Source: JBBRVW01 sp963784645 (GTDB lineage Bacteria > Actinomycetota > Actinomycetes > JACCUZ01). Taken from it: a stretch of 64,000 nucleotides of DNA. Below the pieces are notes generated by a model. The model saw only the letters and a program-made list of their open reading frames with translations, ran no database searches and was not told where the DNA came from. The stretch covers positions 433,329-497,328 of the forward strand of contig CAWARY010000020.1 in assembly GCA_963784645.1 (NCBI GenBank), given 5' to 3'. The stretch's first letter is position 1; each line of letters opens with the position of its first letter. Position numbers and translations under genes: made by a program. Positions 44,328 to 53,829 of the stretch are shown here, piece after piece.

Positions 44328-44401
44328 TGGGCGCAGACGGACTCGAACCGCCGACCCCCTGCTTGTAAGGCAGGTGCTCTGACCAGCTGAGCTATGCGCC
44401 C
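44328..44401 (-). tRNA. tRNA-Val (anticodon TAC)
   Basis: A 74-nt cloverleaf on the minus strand. The acceptor GGGCGCA (44401-44395) pairs with TGCGCCC, with discriminator A at 44328. The anticodon stem CCTGC/GCAGG flanks CTTACAA (anticodon TAC), and the T-arm GGTTCGAGTCC is intact. The CCA end is not encoded. Confidence 0.95.
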
Positions 44402-44418
44402 CGGCGTGCCGGGACAGA

Positions 44419-44877
44419 CTAGAGGGCGGCGATCGCCTTCCCGTAGTCGTCGATGTCACGAGCCTCCGGGATCCCGTGCACGACCGACCATCGCACCCGG
44501 CCGGCGCGGTCGACGAGGAAGGTGCCGCGCAGCGCGATGCCGACCTCCGGGCTCAGCACGCCGTACGCAGACGCGACGGCCCCGTGGGGCCAGAAGTCGG
44601 ACAGCAGGGGAAACGTGAAGCCGTGGCTGTCGGCGAAAGCCCGAAGGGCGAACATCGGGTCGGTCGACACGGCGAGCACGGCGACCTCGTCCGTGACGAT
44701 CTCGTCCAGCCGGACCTGCAGTGCCTGCAGCTCGCCGCGGCAGACCGCGGAGAACGCCCAGGGGTAGAAGACGACGAGCACGGCCTTCTCGCCGCGGAAG
44801 GCCGAGAGCCGCACCGACTGACCGTGCTGGTCCTTCAGCTCGAAGTCGGGTGCCTGGTCGCCGACCGACAGTGGCAT
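44419..44877 (-). CDS. Peroxiredoxin, AhpE type
   Basis: A 152-residue thioredoxin-fold peroxidase. The peroxidatic cysteine is C46 in FYPWAFSAVCRGEL, which matches the mycobacterial AhpE motif; the CTxxC resolving cysteine of BCP types is lacking, so it is 1-Cys-like and likely recycled by mycothiol/mycoredoxin or thioredoxin. The other parts (GDQAPDFELKDQHGQSVRLS, TFLVDRAGRVRWSVV) are standard. The ATG at 44877 has AAGGAG 8 nt before it. Its neighbours tRNA-Val, DUF3052 and aceE match Streptomyces order. Confidence 0.92.
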   Translation of the reverse strand: MPLSVGDQAPDFELKDQHGQSVRLSAFRGEKAVLVVFYPWAFSAVCRGELQALQVRLDEIVTDEVAVLAVSTDPMFALRAFADSHGFTFPLLSDFWPHGAVASAYGVLSPEVGIALRGTFLVDRAGRVRWSVVHGIPEARDIDDYGKAIAAL

Positions 44878-44915
44878 CGAGGTCTCCTTCACCGCGGCGC
44901 TGGCAGGATGACAGT

Positions 44916-45878
44916 GTGCCAGCCCCGTCGTCCCCGCCCCTCGACCCTGCTCCGGACGAACGTGGGCTGGCCTCGTGGGAACCGGCCGACGTCGCGGGCC
45001 TGGTGCTGCCGGCCTGGGACGAGTTCCTCGCGCTGGCGGCGGAGATCGACCTCGACTCCCCGACACGGCTCGACGGGTGGAGCGCCCGGGCCGTCTGCGT
45101 GCACCTGGGGTCCTGGCCGGGCAGCCGCTCGTTCCGGCGGCTGCGCGAGGAGGCAGAGCGCGACGACCTGGGCGACGAACCCGACGGGTCCGACCTCCGG
45201 GCCTCGACCTTCGACCAGGACGCGCACAACGACGCCGTCGTCGCGGCCCGCGGTCTGGCGCCGCGCGCCGACCTGCTCGCGGCGCTGCGCGTGGCGCGCG
45301 ACGACGTCGCCGACTTCCTCGCCTCCGACGACGCCGCGCGGCTGGGGCGTCGCCAGGTGCGCTCGGTGCTGGGGCCGTTGCCGCTCACGACCCTGATGGC
45401 CGCGGGGGCGTACGAGCTGGCCGTGCACACGCTGGACCTGGCGCCCGCCGGCGCCCCGCCGCCGTCTGCCGACCTGCTGTCCGCCGGGGTCGCCGCGCTC
45501 GTCGACACCACGGGCGCGCTCGCGGCGCGCTGCGAGCTGTCGGCGGTCGCGGGATGCGTCGCGCCCGAGGGCGGCTGGGCCTTCTCCGCGGCGCCGGGTG
45601 CGTGGAGCACGGTCGAGCTGCCGGTGGTGCCCGGTGGCTGGGCCGTGGTGCAGGGACGCGCCGCCGACATCCTCGACGCGTCCGCCGGCCGCCGGGCCGT
45701 CCCGCCGATGCTCGCCCGGCGGGACCTGCGCCTGCACCAGGTCACCGGACTGCTCGCGCTGGCCCCCATCGTCGAAGCCGTGCCCGGCCTGCCCGGGGGT
45801 TCCGCGCTCCGGTCGGCGGTGCGCAACGTCCGCAGCCTCAGCCGCCTGGTCCGCCGGATCCCCGGCCTGCCCGGCTAG
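44916..45878 (+). CDS. Maleylpyruvate isomerase-like (DinB/MDMPI fold) protein
   Basis: A 320-residue protein with the N-terminal mycothiol-dependent maleylpyruvate isomerase fold: four helices, LDGWSARAVCVHLGSWPG (metal-binding His region), and a second half GAYELAVHTLDLA giving another His. Members bind a divalent metal and use mycothiol, or are of unknown activity. The C-terminal 140 residues look like a sterol-carrier-type (SCP-2-like) domain (WAFSAAPGAWSTVELPV, GWAVVQGRAADILDASAGR). It starts at GTG 44916, divergent from ahpE across only 38 nt, suggesting shared regulation. Confidence 0.8.
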   Translation: MPAPSSPPLDPAPDERGLASWEPADVAGLVLPAWDEFLALAAEIDLDSPTRLDGWSARAVCVHLGSWPGSRSFRRLREEAERDDLGDEPDGSDLRASTFDQDAHNDAVVAARGLAPRADLLAALRVARDDVADFLASDDAARLGRRQVRSVLGPLPLTTLMAAGAYELAVHTLDLAPAGAPPPSADLLSAGVAALVDTTGALAARCELSAVAGCVAPEGGWAFSAAPGAWSTVELPVVPGGWAVVQGRAADILDASAGRRAVPPMLARRDLRLHQVTGLLALAPIVEAVPGLPGGSALRSAVRNVRSLSRLVRRIPGLPG

Positions 45879-45896
45879 GGAACCGCCGACCCCGGC

Positions 45897-46319
45897 TCAG
45901 CGGGAGCGGCGGGTGACCAGCCGGGTGCCGGACCACTCGGGCGCGGCCGAGATGCTGCTGGTCTGGTGCAGCCCCGCAGTGGGTGCAGCGTCGCCGATCT
46001 CACCAGGTTCCACGTGCCCGGGGCGGCCGGCCTTCGGGGTGAGCAGCCAGACCACGCCGCCGTCGTCGAGAGAGACCAGAGAGTCGACGAGCGCGTCGAC
46101 CAGGTCGCCGTCGTCGTCGCGCCACCACAGCATCACGACGTCGACGACGTCCTCGTAGTCCTCGTCGACCAGCGCAGTGCCGGTGAGCGCAGCGACGGCC
46201 GTGCGGAGGGTGGCGTCGCAGTCGTCGTCGAACCCGAGCTCCTGCACCACCTGTCCGGCGCTGAGCCCGAGCCGGCCGGCCAGGCGATCACCTCCCGCGT
46301 TGTCCGCGGTCGCAGTCAC
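45897..46319 (-). CDS. DUF3052 domain protein
   Basis: A 140-residue protein of the actinobacterial DUF3052 family: AGRLGLSAGQVVQELGFDDDCD, an acidic middle (DEDYEDVVDVVMLWWRDDDGDLVDALVDSLVSLDDGG) and a beta C-terminus (VVWLLTPKAGRPGHVEPG, AAPEWSGTRLVTRRSR). The function is unknown; it commonly sits near aceE and ahpE. The GTG at 46319 is fixed by AGGAGG 6 nt upstream. Confidence 0.88.
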   Translation of the reverse strand: MTATADNAGGDRLAGRLGLSAGQVVQELGFDDDCDATLRTAVAALTGTALVDEDYEDVVDVVMLWWRDDDGDLVDALVDSLVSLDDGGVVWLLTPKAGRPGHVEPGEIGDAAPTAGLHQTSSISAAPEWSGTRLVTRRSR

Positions 46320-46435
46320 CCGTGCCTCCTGAAGTCGACGGACCCGGCCACAGCGGCAGAGCCCTTGGCCGGTAGTCAAGACGGCTCGGCGTCCTGACGC
46401 AAGCCGTCAGCGCGGCTCCGCGCCCGTCGCGGGGG

Positions 46436-46855
46436 TCAGCCGGGGAGGAACGACAGCCGGACCTGGCGCACCGGGTTGTCGCCGTTGAGGTCCACGAGGC
46501 ACACCGACTGCCAGGTCCCGAGCGCCATCCGCCCGCCCAGGACGGGCACGGTGGCGTAGGGCGGGCACAACGCCGGCAGCACGTGGTCGCGGCCGTGACC
46601 GTGCGAGCCGTGGCGGTGCCGCCACCGGTCGTCGGACGGCAGCAGCTCGCGCAGGGCGGCCAGCAGGTCGTCGTCGCTCCCGGCGCCGGTCTCCAGGACC
46701 GCCAGACCGGCCGTGGCGTGCGGTACCCACACGTGCAGCAGACCGTCCTGCGACCCGACGCGCACCAGGAAGTCGTCGATCTCCCCGCCCAGGTCCCGCA
46801 CGACCTCCCGGGAGCCGGTCCGGACCGTCCACCACCTCGCTGCGCATCCGGCCAT
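46436..46855 (-). CDS. YjbQ family protein (UPF0047, secondary thiamine-phosphate synthase)
   Basis: A 139-residue protein. Conserved ligands appear in LLHVWVPHATAGLAVLETG, the RWRHRHGSHGHGRDHVLPAL histidine cluster and GTWQSVCLVDLNGDNPVRQVRL. The family has weak thiamine-phosphate synthase activity. The N-terminus is odd: the frame used starts MAGCAARWWTVRTGSREV, whereas homologues begin close to MRSEV followed by TVRTG; that opening is present here but in the next frame (ATG 46846, MRSEVVDGPD). A one-base shift in the first codons, natural or from reading error, is possible. Confidence 0.85.
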   Translation of the reverse strand: MAGCAARWWTVRTGSREVVRDLGGEIDDFLVRVGSQDGLLHVWVPHATAGLAVLETGAGSDDDLLAALRELLPSDDRWRHRHGSHGHGRDHVLPALCPPYATVPVLGGRMALGTWQSVCLVDLNGDNPVRQVRLSFLPG

Positions 46856-46882
46856 GATCCCCGACGGATCCGCGCCCGGGAC

Positions 46883-46898
46883 TAGAACAGGTGTTCGA
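46883..46898 (+). promoter_or_regulatory. LexA-type SOS box upstream of alkB
   Basis: TAGAACAGGTGTTCGA: the 4-nt-spaced palindrome GAAC-N4-GTTC fits the Gram-positive/actinobacterial SOS box (CGAAC-N4-GTTCG). It ends 20 nt before the alkB-like ATG, where it could block the promoter. LexA itself is not in the window. Confidence 0.75.
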
Positions 46899-46918
46899 AC
46901 CCGGCGTAGACTTCGCCC

Positions 46919-47548
46919 ATGACCGTCGCACTCCAGGGCTCGCTGCTCGACTGCACCGACCGGATCGAGCTCGCCGACCTCGGTACCGGGCTGCGGCGCA
47001 CCACCCTCAGCCACGGCGCCTGGGCCGACCACCGGCCGGGCTGGCTCACCGGGGCCGACCAGCTCTTCGACGTTCTGCACCGCGAGGTCCCCTGGCAGGC
47101 CGAGCGCCGCGAGATGTACGAGCGGGTCGTCGACGTCCCCCGCCTGCTCGCGTTCTACGACGCCGACGCCCCGCTCCCGCACCGGGTGCTCACCGAGGCG
47201 AGGGATGCACTGGGCCGGCACTATGCCGACGAGCTCGGCGAGCCGTTCGTCACCGCCGGGCTCTGCCTCTACCGCGACGGCCGCGACTCGGTGGCCTGGC
47301 ACGGCGACCGCATCGGCCGGTCCCGGCACCGCGACACGTTGGTCGCGATCCTGTCCGTCGGCTCGCCCCGGGCTCTGATGCTGCGGCCGCGCGGCGGCGG
47401 GGCGTCGCTGGGCTTCCGGCTGGGCCACGGCGACCTGGTCGTCATGGGCGGGTCCTGCCAGCGCACCTGGGACCACTGCGTGCCCAAGACGGCCCGCGCG
47501 GTGGGACCGCGCATCTCGATCCAGTTCCGTCCGCGCGGCGTCCTCTGA
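46919..47548 (+). CDS. AlkB-like 2-oxoglutarate/Fe(II) dioxygenase
   Basis: A 209-residue DNA repair-type dioxygenase that oxidatively removes alkyl groups from bases. It has the iron triad H128, D130 (WHGDRIGR) and H186 (WDHCVPK), and the 2-oxoglutarate arginine near R198 (RISIQFRP). The region around FYDADAPLPHR fits the AlkB substrate lid. It is compact but complete. ATG 46919 follows a LexA-like SOS box, so induction by DNA damage is likely. It is divergent from yjbQ. Confidence 0.88.
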   Translation: MTVALQGSLLDCTDRIELADLGTGLRRTTLSHGAWADHRPGWLTGADQLFDVLHREVPWQAERREMYERVVDVPRLLAFYDADAPLPHRVLTEARDALGRHYADELGEPFVTAGLCLYRDGRDSVAWHGDRIGRSRHRDTLVAILSVGSPRALMLRPRGGGASLGFRLGHGDLVVMGGSCQRTWDHCVPKTARAVGPRISIQFRPRGVL

Positions 47549-47737
47549 CCGGCGCCGGCGCACCTCCCGCGTGCCCCTGCTGACGTCTCAGTACCGTAGG
47601 CAGGGATGCGATCGGAGCCCGCAGGTAGCACGATGGACTCGCACGCCGCAGCACCGCACGACGTACCACCAGCAGCACGACGGCCGATCACGAGTCGCGC
47701 CGCCGCACCGCGCACCATCCCGACGCGAAGGATCCTC

Positions 47738-50476
<2,739 letters not shown>

Positions 50477-50486
50477 CCCACGAACT

Positions 50487-50528
50487 TGTCAGCCGCAGGC
50501 GCCGGTCTACCGGCGCCTGCGGCTGACA
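50487..50528. terminator. 19-bp perfect hairpin after aceE (TTGTCAGCCGC family)
   Basis: Arms 50487-50505 and 50510-50528 pair perfectly around TCTA. The outer arm matches the hairpin at 3188-3229, including the preceding CT. It lies between the convergent aceE and pirin genes. Confidence 0.75.
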
Positions 50529-50558
50529 GGTTCACGGGTGCCCGCGCGCGGTGGGCGG

Positions 50559-51326
50559 TCAGGACGCGAGGCGGGCGTGCATCTCCCAGACCAGCACCTC
50601 GGCGCCGGCCGGGCCGGCTGTGACCCGCTGGCCGGCACCCCCGGTGACGCGCGCGGCGTCACCCGTCGCCAGGGTCCCGCTGCCTTCGAGCTCGACCGAG
50701 CCGTCGGCCACGAACAGGTGCACGAACGGCGCGTCGGGGATGCTGACGACCCCGCCGGGGGCGATCCGGCCGGCGAGCAGCGCGGCGTGCTCCTGGCCGA
50801 TCGAGATGGCAGCGGCACCCCGGTGCTCGGCACGGCCGCTGGCCACCGGGACCAGTCCGCCGCGCAGGGCGGCGTCGTCGATCTCCAGCTGCTCGTAGCC
50901 CGGCTTGCTGCCCGCGGCGTCCGGCACGACCCACATCTGCACGAAGTGCACCGGGTCGGTGTGCGCCTCGTCGCCGGTCAGCCGCCAGCTGTCGTTCTTC
51001 TCCGAGTGCAGGATGCCCGTGCCTGCGCTCATCCGCTGCGCGAGGCCCGGGTAGATCAAGCCGTTGTGGCCCTGGGAGTCCTGGTGCACGAGCTGGCCGC
51101 GCAGCACCCACGTGACGATCTCCATGTCGCGGTGCGGATGGGTCTCGAAGCCGCTGCCCGGCGCGACGACGTCGTCGTTGTTGACCAGCAGCAGGCCGAA
51201 GTGCGTGTTGTCCCGGTCGTAGTGCTGCCCGAACGAGAACGAGTGCTTCGAGTCCAGCCAGCCGATGTCGGTCGCGAACCGGTCCGCCGCGCGCCGGACG
51301 TCGACCGTCGGGGTCACCAGGGTCAT
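50559..51326 (-). CDS. Pirin family protein (quercetinase-like bicupin)
   Basis: A 255-residue bicupin. The N-terminal cupin binds iron through His residues in FETHPHRDMEIVTWVLRG and the AGTGILHSEKND motif (Glu/His), as in YhhW-type quercetin dioxygenases. The C-terminal cupin (LAGRIAPGGVVSIPDAPFVHLFVADGSVEL) is degenerate. Of two near starts, ATG 51326 has GGGAGG at good distance (9 nt); ATG 51335 abuts it. Role: oxygenase or redox co-regulator, substrate unknown. Confidence 0.9.
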   Translation of the reverse strand: MTLVTPTVDVRRAADRFATDIGWLDSKHSFSFGQHYDRDNTHFGLLLVNNDDVVAPGSGFETHPHRDMEIVTWVLRGQLVHQDSQGHNGLIYPGLAQRMSAGTGILHSEKNDSWRLTGDEAHTDPVHFVQMWVVPDAAGSKPGYEQLEIDDAALRGGLVPVASGRAEHRGAAAISIGQEHAALLAGRIAPGGVVSIPDAPFVHLFVADGSVELEGSGTLATGDAARVTGGAGQRVTAGPAGAEVLVWEMHARLAS

Positions 51327-51427
51327 GTCGGCCATCCTCCCAGAGTCTCCACGAGTAGTTGTCCACGCAACCATCGTGTCGATCCTGCCATTCCCGCTCG
51401 CCCGCCCGCGCGCCCCTCCCGCCCGCC

Positions 51428-51502
51428 GTGATCCACAGCGGATCCGCTGGAGAAGATCCAACAGATCCCCTGTGGATCACCATCAGATGCACTGTGGATC
51501 AC
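51428..51502. repeat. Three copies of an 11-mer (GTGATCCACAG / CTGTGGATCAC)
   Basis: GTGATCCACAG at 51428-51438 and its reverse complement at 51470-51480 and 51492-51502. The last two lie in a direct repeat with 22-nt period (CAGATcCcCTGTGGATCACC). The cluster is in the gap upstream of pirin and after the PHP gene. It could be an operator for pirin or a palindromic repeat. TGATCCACA is one base from a DnaA box. Confidence 0.55.
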
Positions 51503-51514
51503 CGGATCGGGCGG

Positions 51515-52534
51515 TTAGGAGTGGCGGGCGGTCCAGGTGAGCAGCTCGTCGACCGGCATCGTGTTGACCACCCGGTCGGTCGGGACACCGCACTCCTCGG
51601 CCCGCTCGCAGCCGTACGGCTGCCAGTCGAGCTGGCCCGGCGCATGCGCGTCGGTGTCGACCGAGAACAGGCAGCCGGTCTCGACGGCCAGCCGCAGCAG
51701 CCGCCGCGGCGGGTCCAGCCGCTCCGGCCGGGAGTTGATCTCGACGGCGACCCCGAACCGACGGCAGGCCTCGAAGACGAGCTCGGCGTCGAACTGCGAC
51801 TCGCCGCGGGTGCCGCGCCCACCGGTCACCAGCCGGCCGGTGCAGTGCCCGAGCACGTCCGTGTGCGGGTTGGCGACAGCAGCGACCATCCGCCGGGTCA
51901 TGTCCTCGGCCGGCATCTTCAGCTTGGAGTGCACCGAGGCGACGACGACGTCCAGGCGCGCCAGCAGCTCGTCCTCCTGGTCCAGGGAGCCGTCGTCGAG
52001 GATGTCGACCTCGATGCCGGTGAGCAGCCGGAACGGCGCCAGCTCCTCGTTCAGCCGCGCCACCAGGTCGAGCTGGGTCCGCAGCCTGGCCGGGGACAGC
52101 CCGTTGGCCACCGTGAGCCGGGGCGAGTGGTCGGTGAGCACGACGTACTCGTGGCCGAGGTCCCGGGCGGCCCGGGCCATCTCGTCGACGGGGCTGCCAC
52201 CGTCGGACCAGTCCGAGTGGGTGTGCAGGTCGCCGCGCAGCAGGGCCCGCAGAGCAGCGCCACCGTCGGTGACCGGACCCTCGGCCGCGGTCTCCAGCTC
52301 GACGAGGTACGCCGGTAGCCCGCCCGCCGCGGCCTCCGCGGCGACGCTCGCCGTCTTGGGCCCGACACCCTTGAGCTCGGTCAGCGTGCCGGCCAGCGCG
52401 CGCTCGACCACCTCTCCCTCGGGCAGGGCGGCCAGCGCGTCGGCGGCCGTGCGGTAGGCCTTGACCCGGTAGGTCTCCTCCCGGCGTCGCTCGAGCAGGA
52501 AGGCGATCCGGCGCAGGGCCTCGACGGGGTCCAC
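51515..52534 (-). CDS. PHP-domain metal-dependent phosphoesterase with helix-hairpin-helix
   Basis: A 339-residue protein resembling the C-terminal half of family X DNA polymerases. An HhH DNA-binding start (residues 1-75: EALRRIAFLLERRREETYRVKAYRTAADAL, LKGVGPKTASVAAEA) leads to a PHP domain with metal sites GDLHTHSDWSDGG, VLTDHSP, TGIEVDIL, VVASVHSKL, PHTDVLGHCTGRL, EINSRPE and DTDAHAP. There is no polymerase palm. A 3'-phosphatase/exonuclease or histidinol-phosphatase-like activity is possible. It starts at GTG 52534, divergent from fasR. Confidence 0.88.
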   Translation of the reverse strand: MDPVEALRRIAFLLERRREETYRVKAYRTAADALAALPEGEVVERALAGTLTELKGVGPKTASVAAEAAAGGLPAYLVELETAAEGPVTDGGAALRALLRGDLHTHSDWSDGGSPVDEMARAARDLGHEYVVLTDHSPRLTVANGLSPARLRTQLDLVARLNEELAPFRLLTGIEVDILDDGSLDQEDELLARLDVVVASVHSKLKMPAEDMTRRMVAAVANPHTDVLGHCTGRLVTGGRGTRGESQFDAELVFEACRRFGVAVEINSRPERLDPPRRLLRLAVETGCLFSVDTDAHAPGQLDWQPYGCERAEECGVPTDRVVNTMPVDELLTWTARHS

Positions 52535-52550
52535 CCCCCTGACGCTAGGG

Positions 52551-52569
52551 GTTGTCCATCTGCGACAAC
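52551..52569. promoter_or_regulatory. Palindrome GTTGTC-N7-GACAAC in the php-fasR divergent promoter
   Basis: Perfect 6-bp arms at 52551-52556 and 52564-52569, each flanked by CTAGGG. It lies in the 47-nt gap between divergent starts, where an operator would control both genes. TAGGGT at 52570-52575 could be a -10 for fasR. The regulator is unknown. Confidence 0.4.
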
Positions 52570-52581
52570 TAGGGTGCAACC

Positions 52582-53751
52582 GTGCCCAGGCGCTCGGCAG
52601 CGACGATCCGCCGCCTCGAAGCCAGCATGGGTGCGCTCGCGACCGCCGCCATCGCGCGGATGGACGAGGTCCTCCCCTGGTACCGCGCGATGCCCGCCGA
52701 GAACCGGTCGTGGGTCAACCTGGTGGCCCAGGCCGGAGTCGCCGCCTTCGTCGACTGGTTCCGCCAGCCGGTGGCGCCGCAGGCCATCAGCGCGGACGTG
52801 TTCGGCACCGCGCCGCGTGAGCTGACCCGAACGGTGAGCCTGCAGCAGACCGTCGAGCTGGTACGGGTCGTGATCGCCGTCGTCGAGGAGCAGATCGAGC
52901 AGATCGCCCCAGGCGACGAGGACGTCGTCCGGGAGGCTGTGCTCCGCTACTCGCGGGAGATCGCCTTCGCCGCCGCCCAGGTGTACGCCGAGGCGGCAGA
53001 GGCGCGCGGGGCCTGGGACGCGCGGCTGGAGTCGCTCGTGGTCGACGCCCTGCTGCGCGGCGAGGCGGACGACTCGCTCCGCTCACGGGCCGCGGCGCTG
53101 GGCTGGGGCAACCACGACTCGGTGGTGGTCGTGGTGGGCAACGCCCCTGATGCCGAGCCGGAAACCGTGGTGGACGAGATCCGGCGGCTGGCCCGGGCGG
53201 CGCAGCTCGACGTCCTCACCGGCGTGCAGGGCGACCGGCTGGTGGCGATCTTCGGCGGGCCGCTCGACCCGGTGCGCACGACCCGGTTGCTGGTGGCGCA
53301 GTTCGGGCCGGGGCCGGTGGTGGTGGGCCCCGCCGTCCCCGACCTGCTGGCTGCCGGCGGGAGCGCGGCCGCAGCGCTGGCCGGCCTGCACGCCGCTCCC
53401 GCCTGGCCGGACGCGCCGCGCCCGGTCCCCGCCGACGACCTGCTCCCCGAGCGCGCGCTGGACGGCGACCCGCTGGCCAGGGAGCGGCTGGTACGGGACG
53501 TCTACCGTCCCCTGGTCGGCACCGGCACCGCGCTCGTCGAGACGGTCTCCGCCTTCCTGGAGCAGACCTCGTCGCTCGAGGGGACCGCCCGCGTGCTGTT
53601 CGTCCACCCCAACACCGTGCGGTACCGGCTGCGCCGGGTGACCGAGGTGTGCGGCTACGCGCCGACCGATCCGCGGCAGGCGCTCACACTGCGCGTCGCG
53701 CTCGCCCTGGGCCGGCTCGCCGACGCCCACGGTGGTGGATCTGTTTTGTAG
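52582..53751 (+). CDS. fasR: FasR-type transcriptional regulator of fatty acid synthesis (PucR/CdaR C-terminal HTH)
   Basis: A 389-residue protein. The helical N-terminal part (1-150) and a GGDEF-like degenerate middle lead to the C-terminal PucR-type HTH: LVETVSAFLEQTSSLEGTARVLFVHPNTVRYRLRRV. The assignment as FasR rests on position: it directly precedes fabD-fabH-acpP-fabF, as Streptomyces fasR does, where it activates that operon. It starts at GTG 52582. Its stop codon lies inside a palindrome that is a likely binding site for the protein. Confidence 0.88.
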   Translation: MPRRSAATIRRLEASMGALATAAIARMDEVLPWYRAMPAENRSWVNLVAQAGVAAFVDWFRQPVAPQAISADVFGTAPRELTRTVSLQQTVELVRVVIAVVEEQIEQIAPGDEDVVREAVLRYSREIAFAAAQVYAEAAEARGAWDARLESLVVDALLRGEADDSLRSRAAALGWGNHDSVVVVVGNAPDAEPETVVDEIRRLARAAQLDVLTGVQGDRLVAIFGGPLDPVRTTRLLVAQFGPGPVVVGPAVPDLLAAGGSAAAALAGLHAAPAWPDAPRPVPADDLLPERALDGDPLARERLVRDVYRPLVGTGTALVETVSAFLEQTSSLEGTARVLFVHPNTVRYRLRRVTEVCGYAPTDPRQALTLRVALALGRLADAHGGGSVL

Positions 53752-53763
53752 ACTTCCTCCAAA
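53745..53763 (+). promoter_or_regulatory. Candidate FasR operator upstream of fabD
   Basis: TTTGTAG (53745-53751), 5 nt, CTCCAAA (53757-53763): an inverted repeat with one mismatch in an unusually AT-rich patch. It overlaps the fasR stop (TAG 53749-53751) and lies 66 nt upstream of fabD, with a possible -10 (TATTCT, 53774-53779) after it. It is assigned to FasR by context. Confidence 0.6.
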
Positions 53764-53829
53764 GTCGCGCGGGTATTCTCGTCCGAGTCCGCACCCCGCG
53801 CATCCTCCGCCGTCCGGAAGGCTGAGCAG

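Noticed and set aside
51428..51502. DnaA-box-like words considered as a replication origin
   Set aside because: No dnaA, dnaN, gyrB or AT-rich unwinding region; each word has a mismatch to the DnaA consensus.
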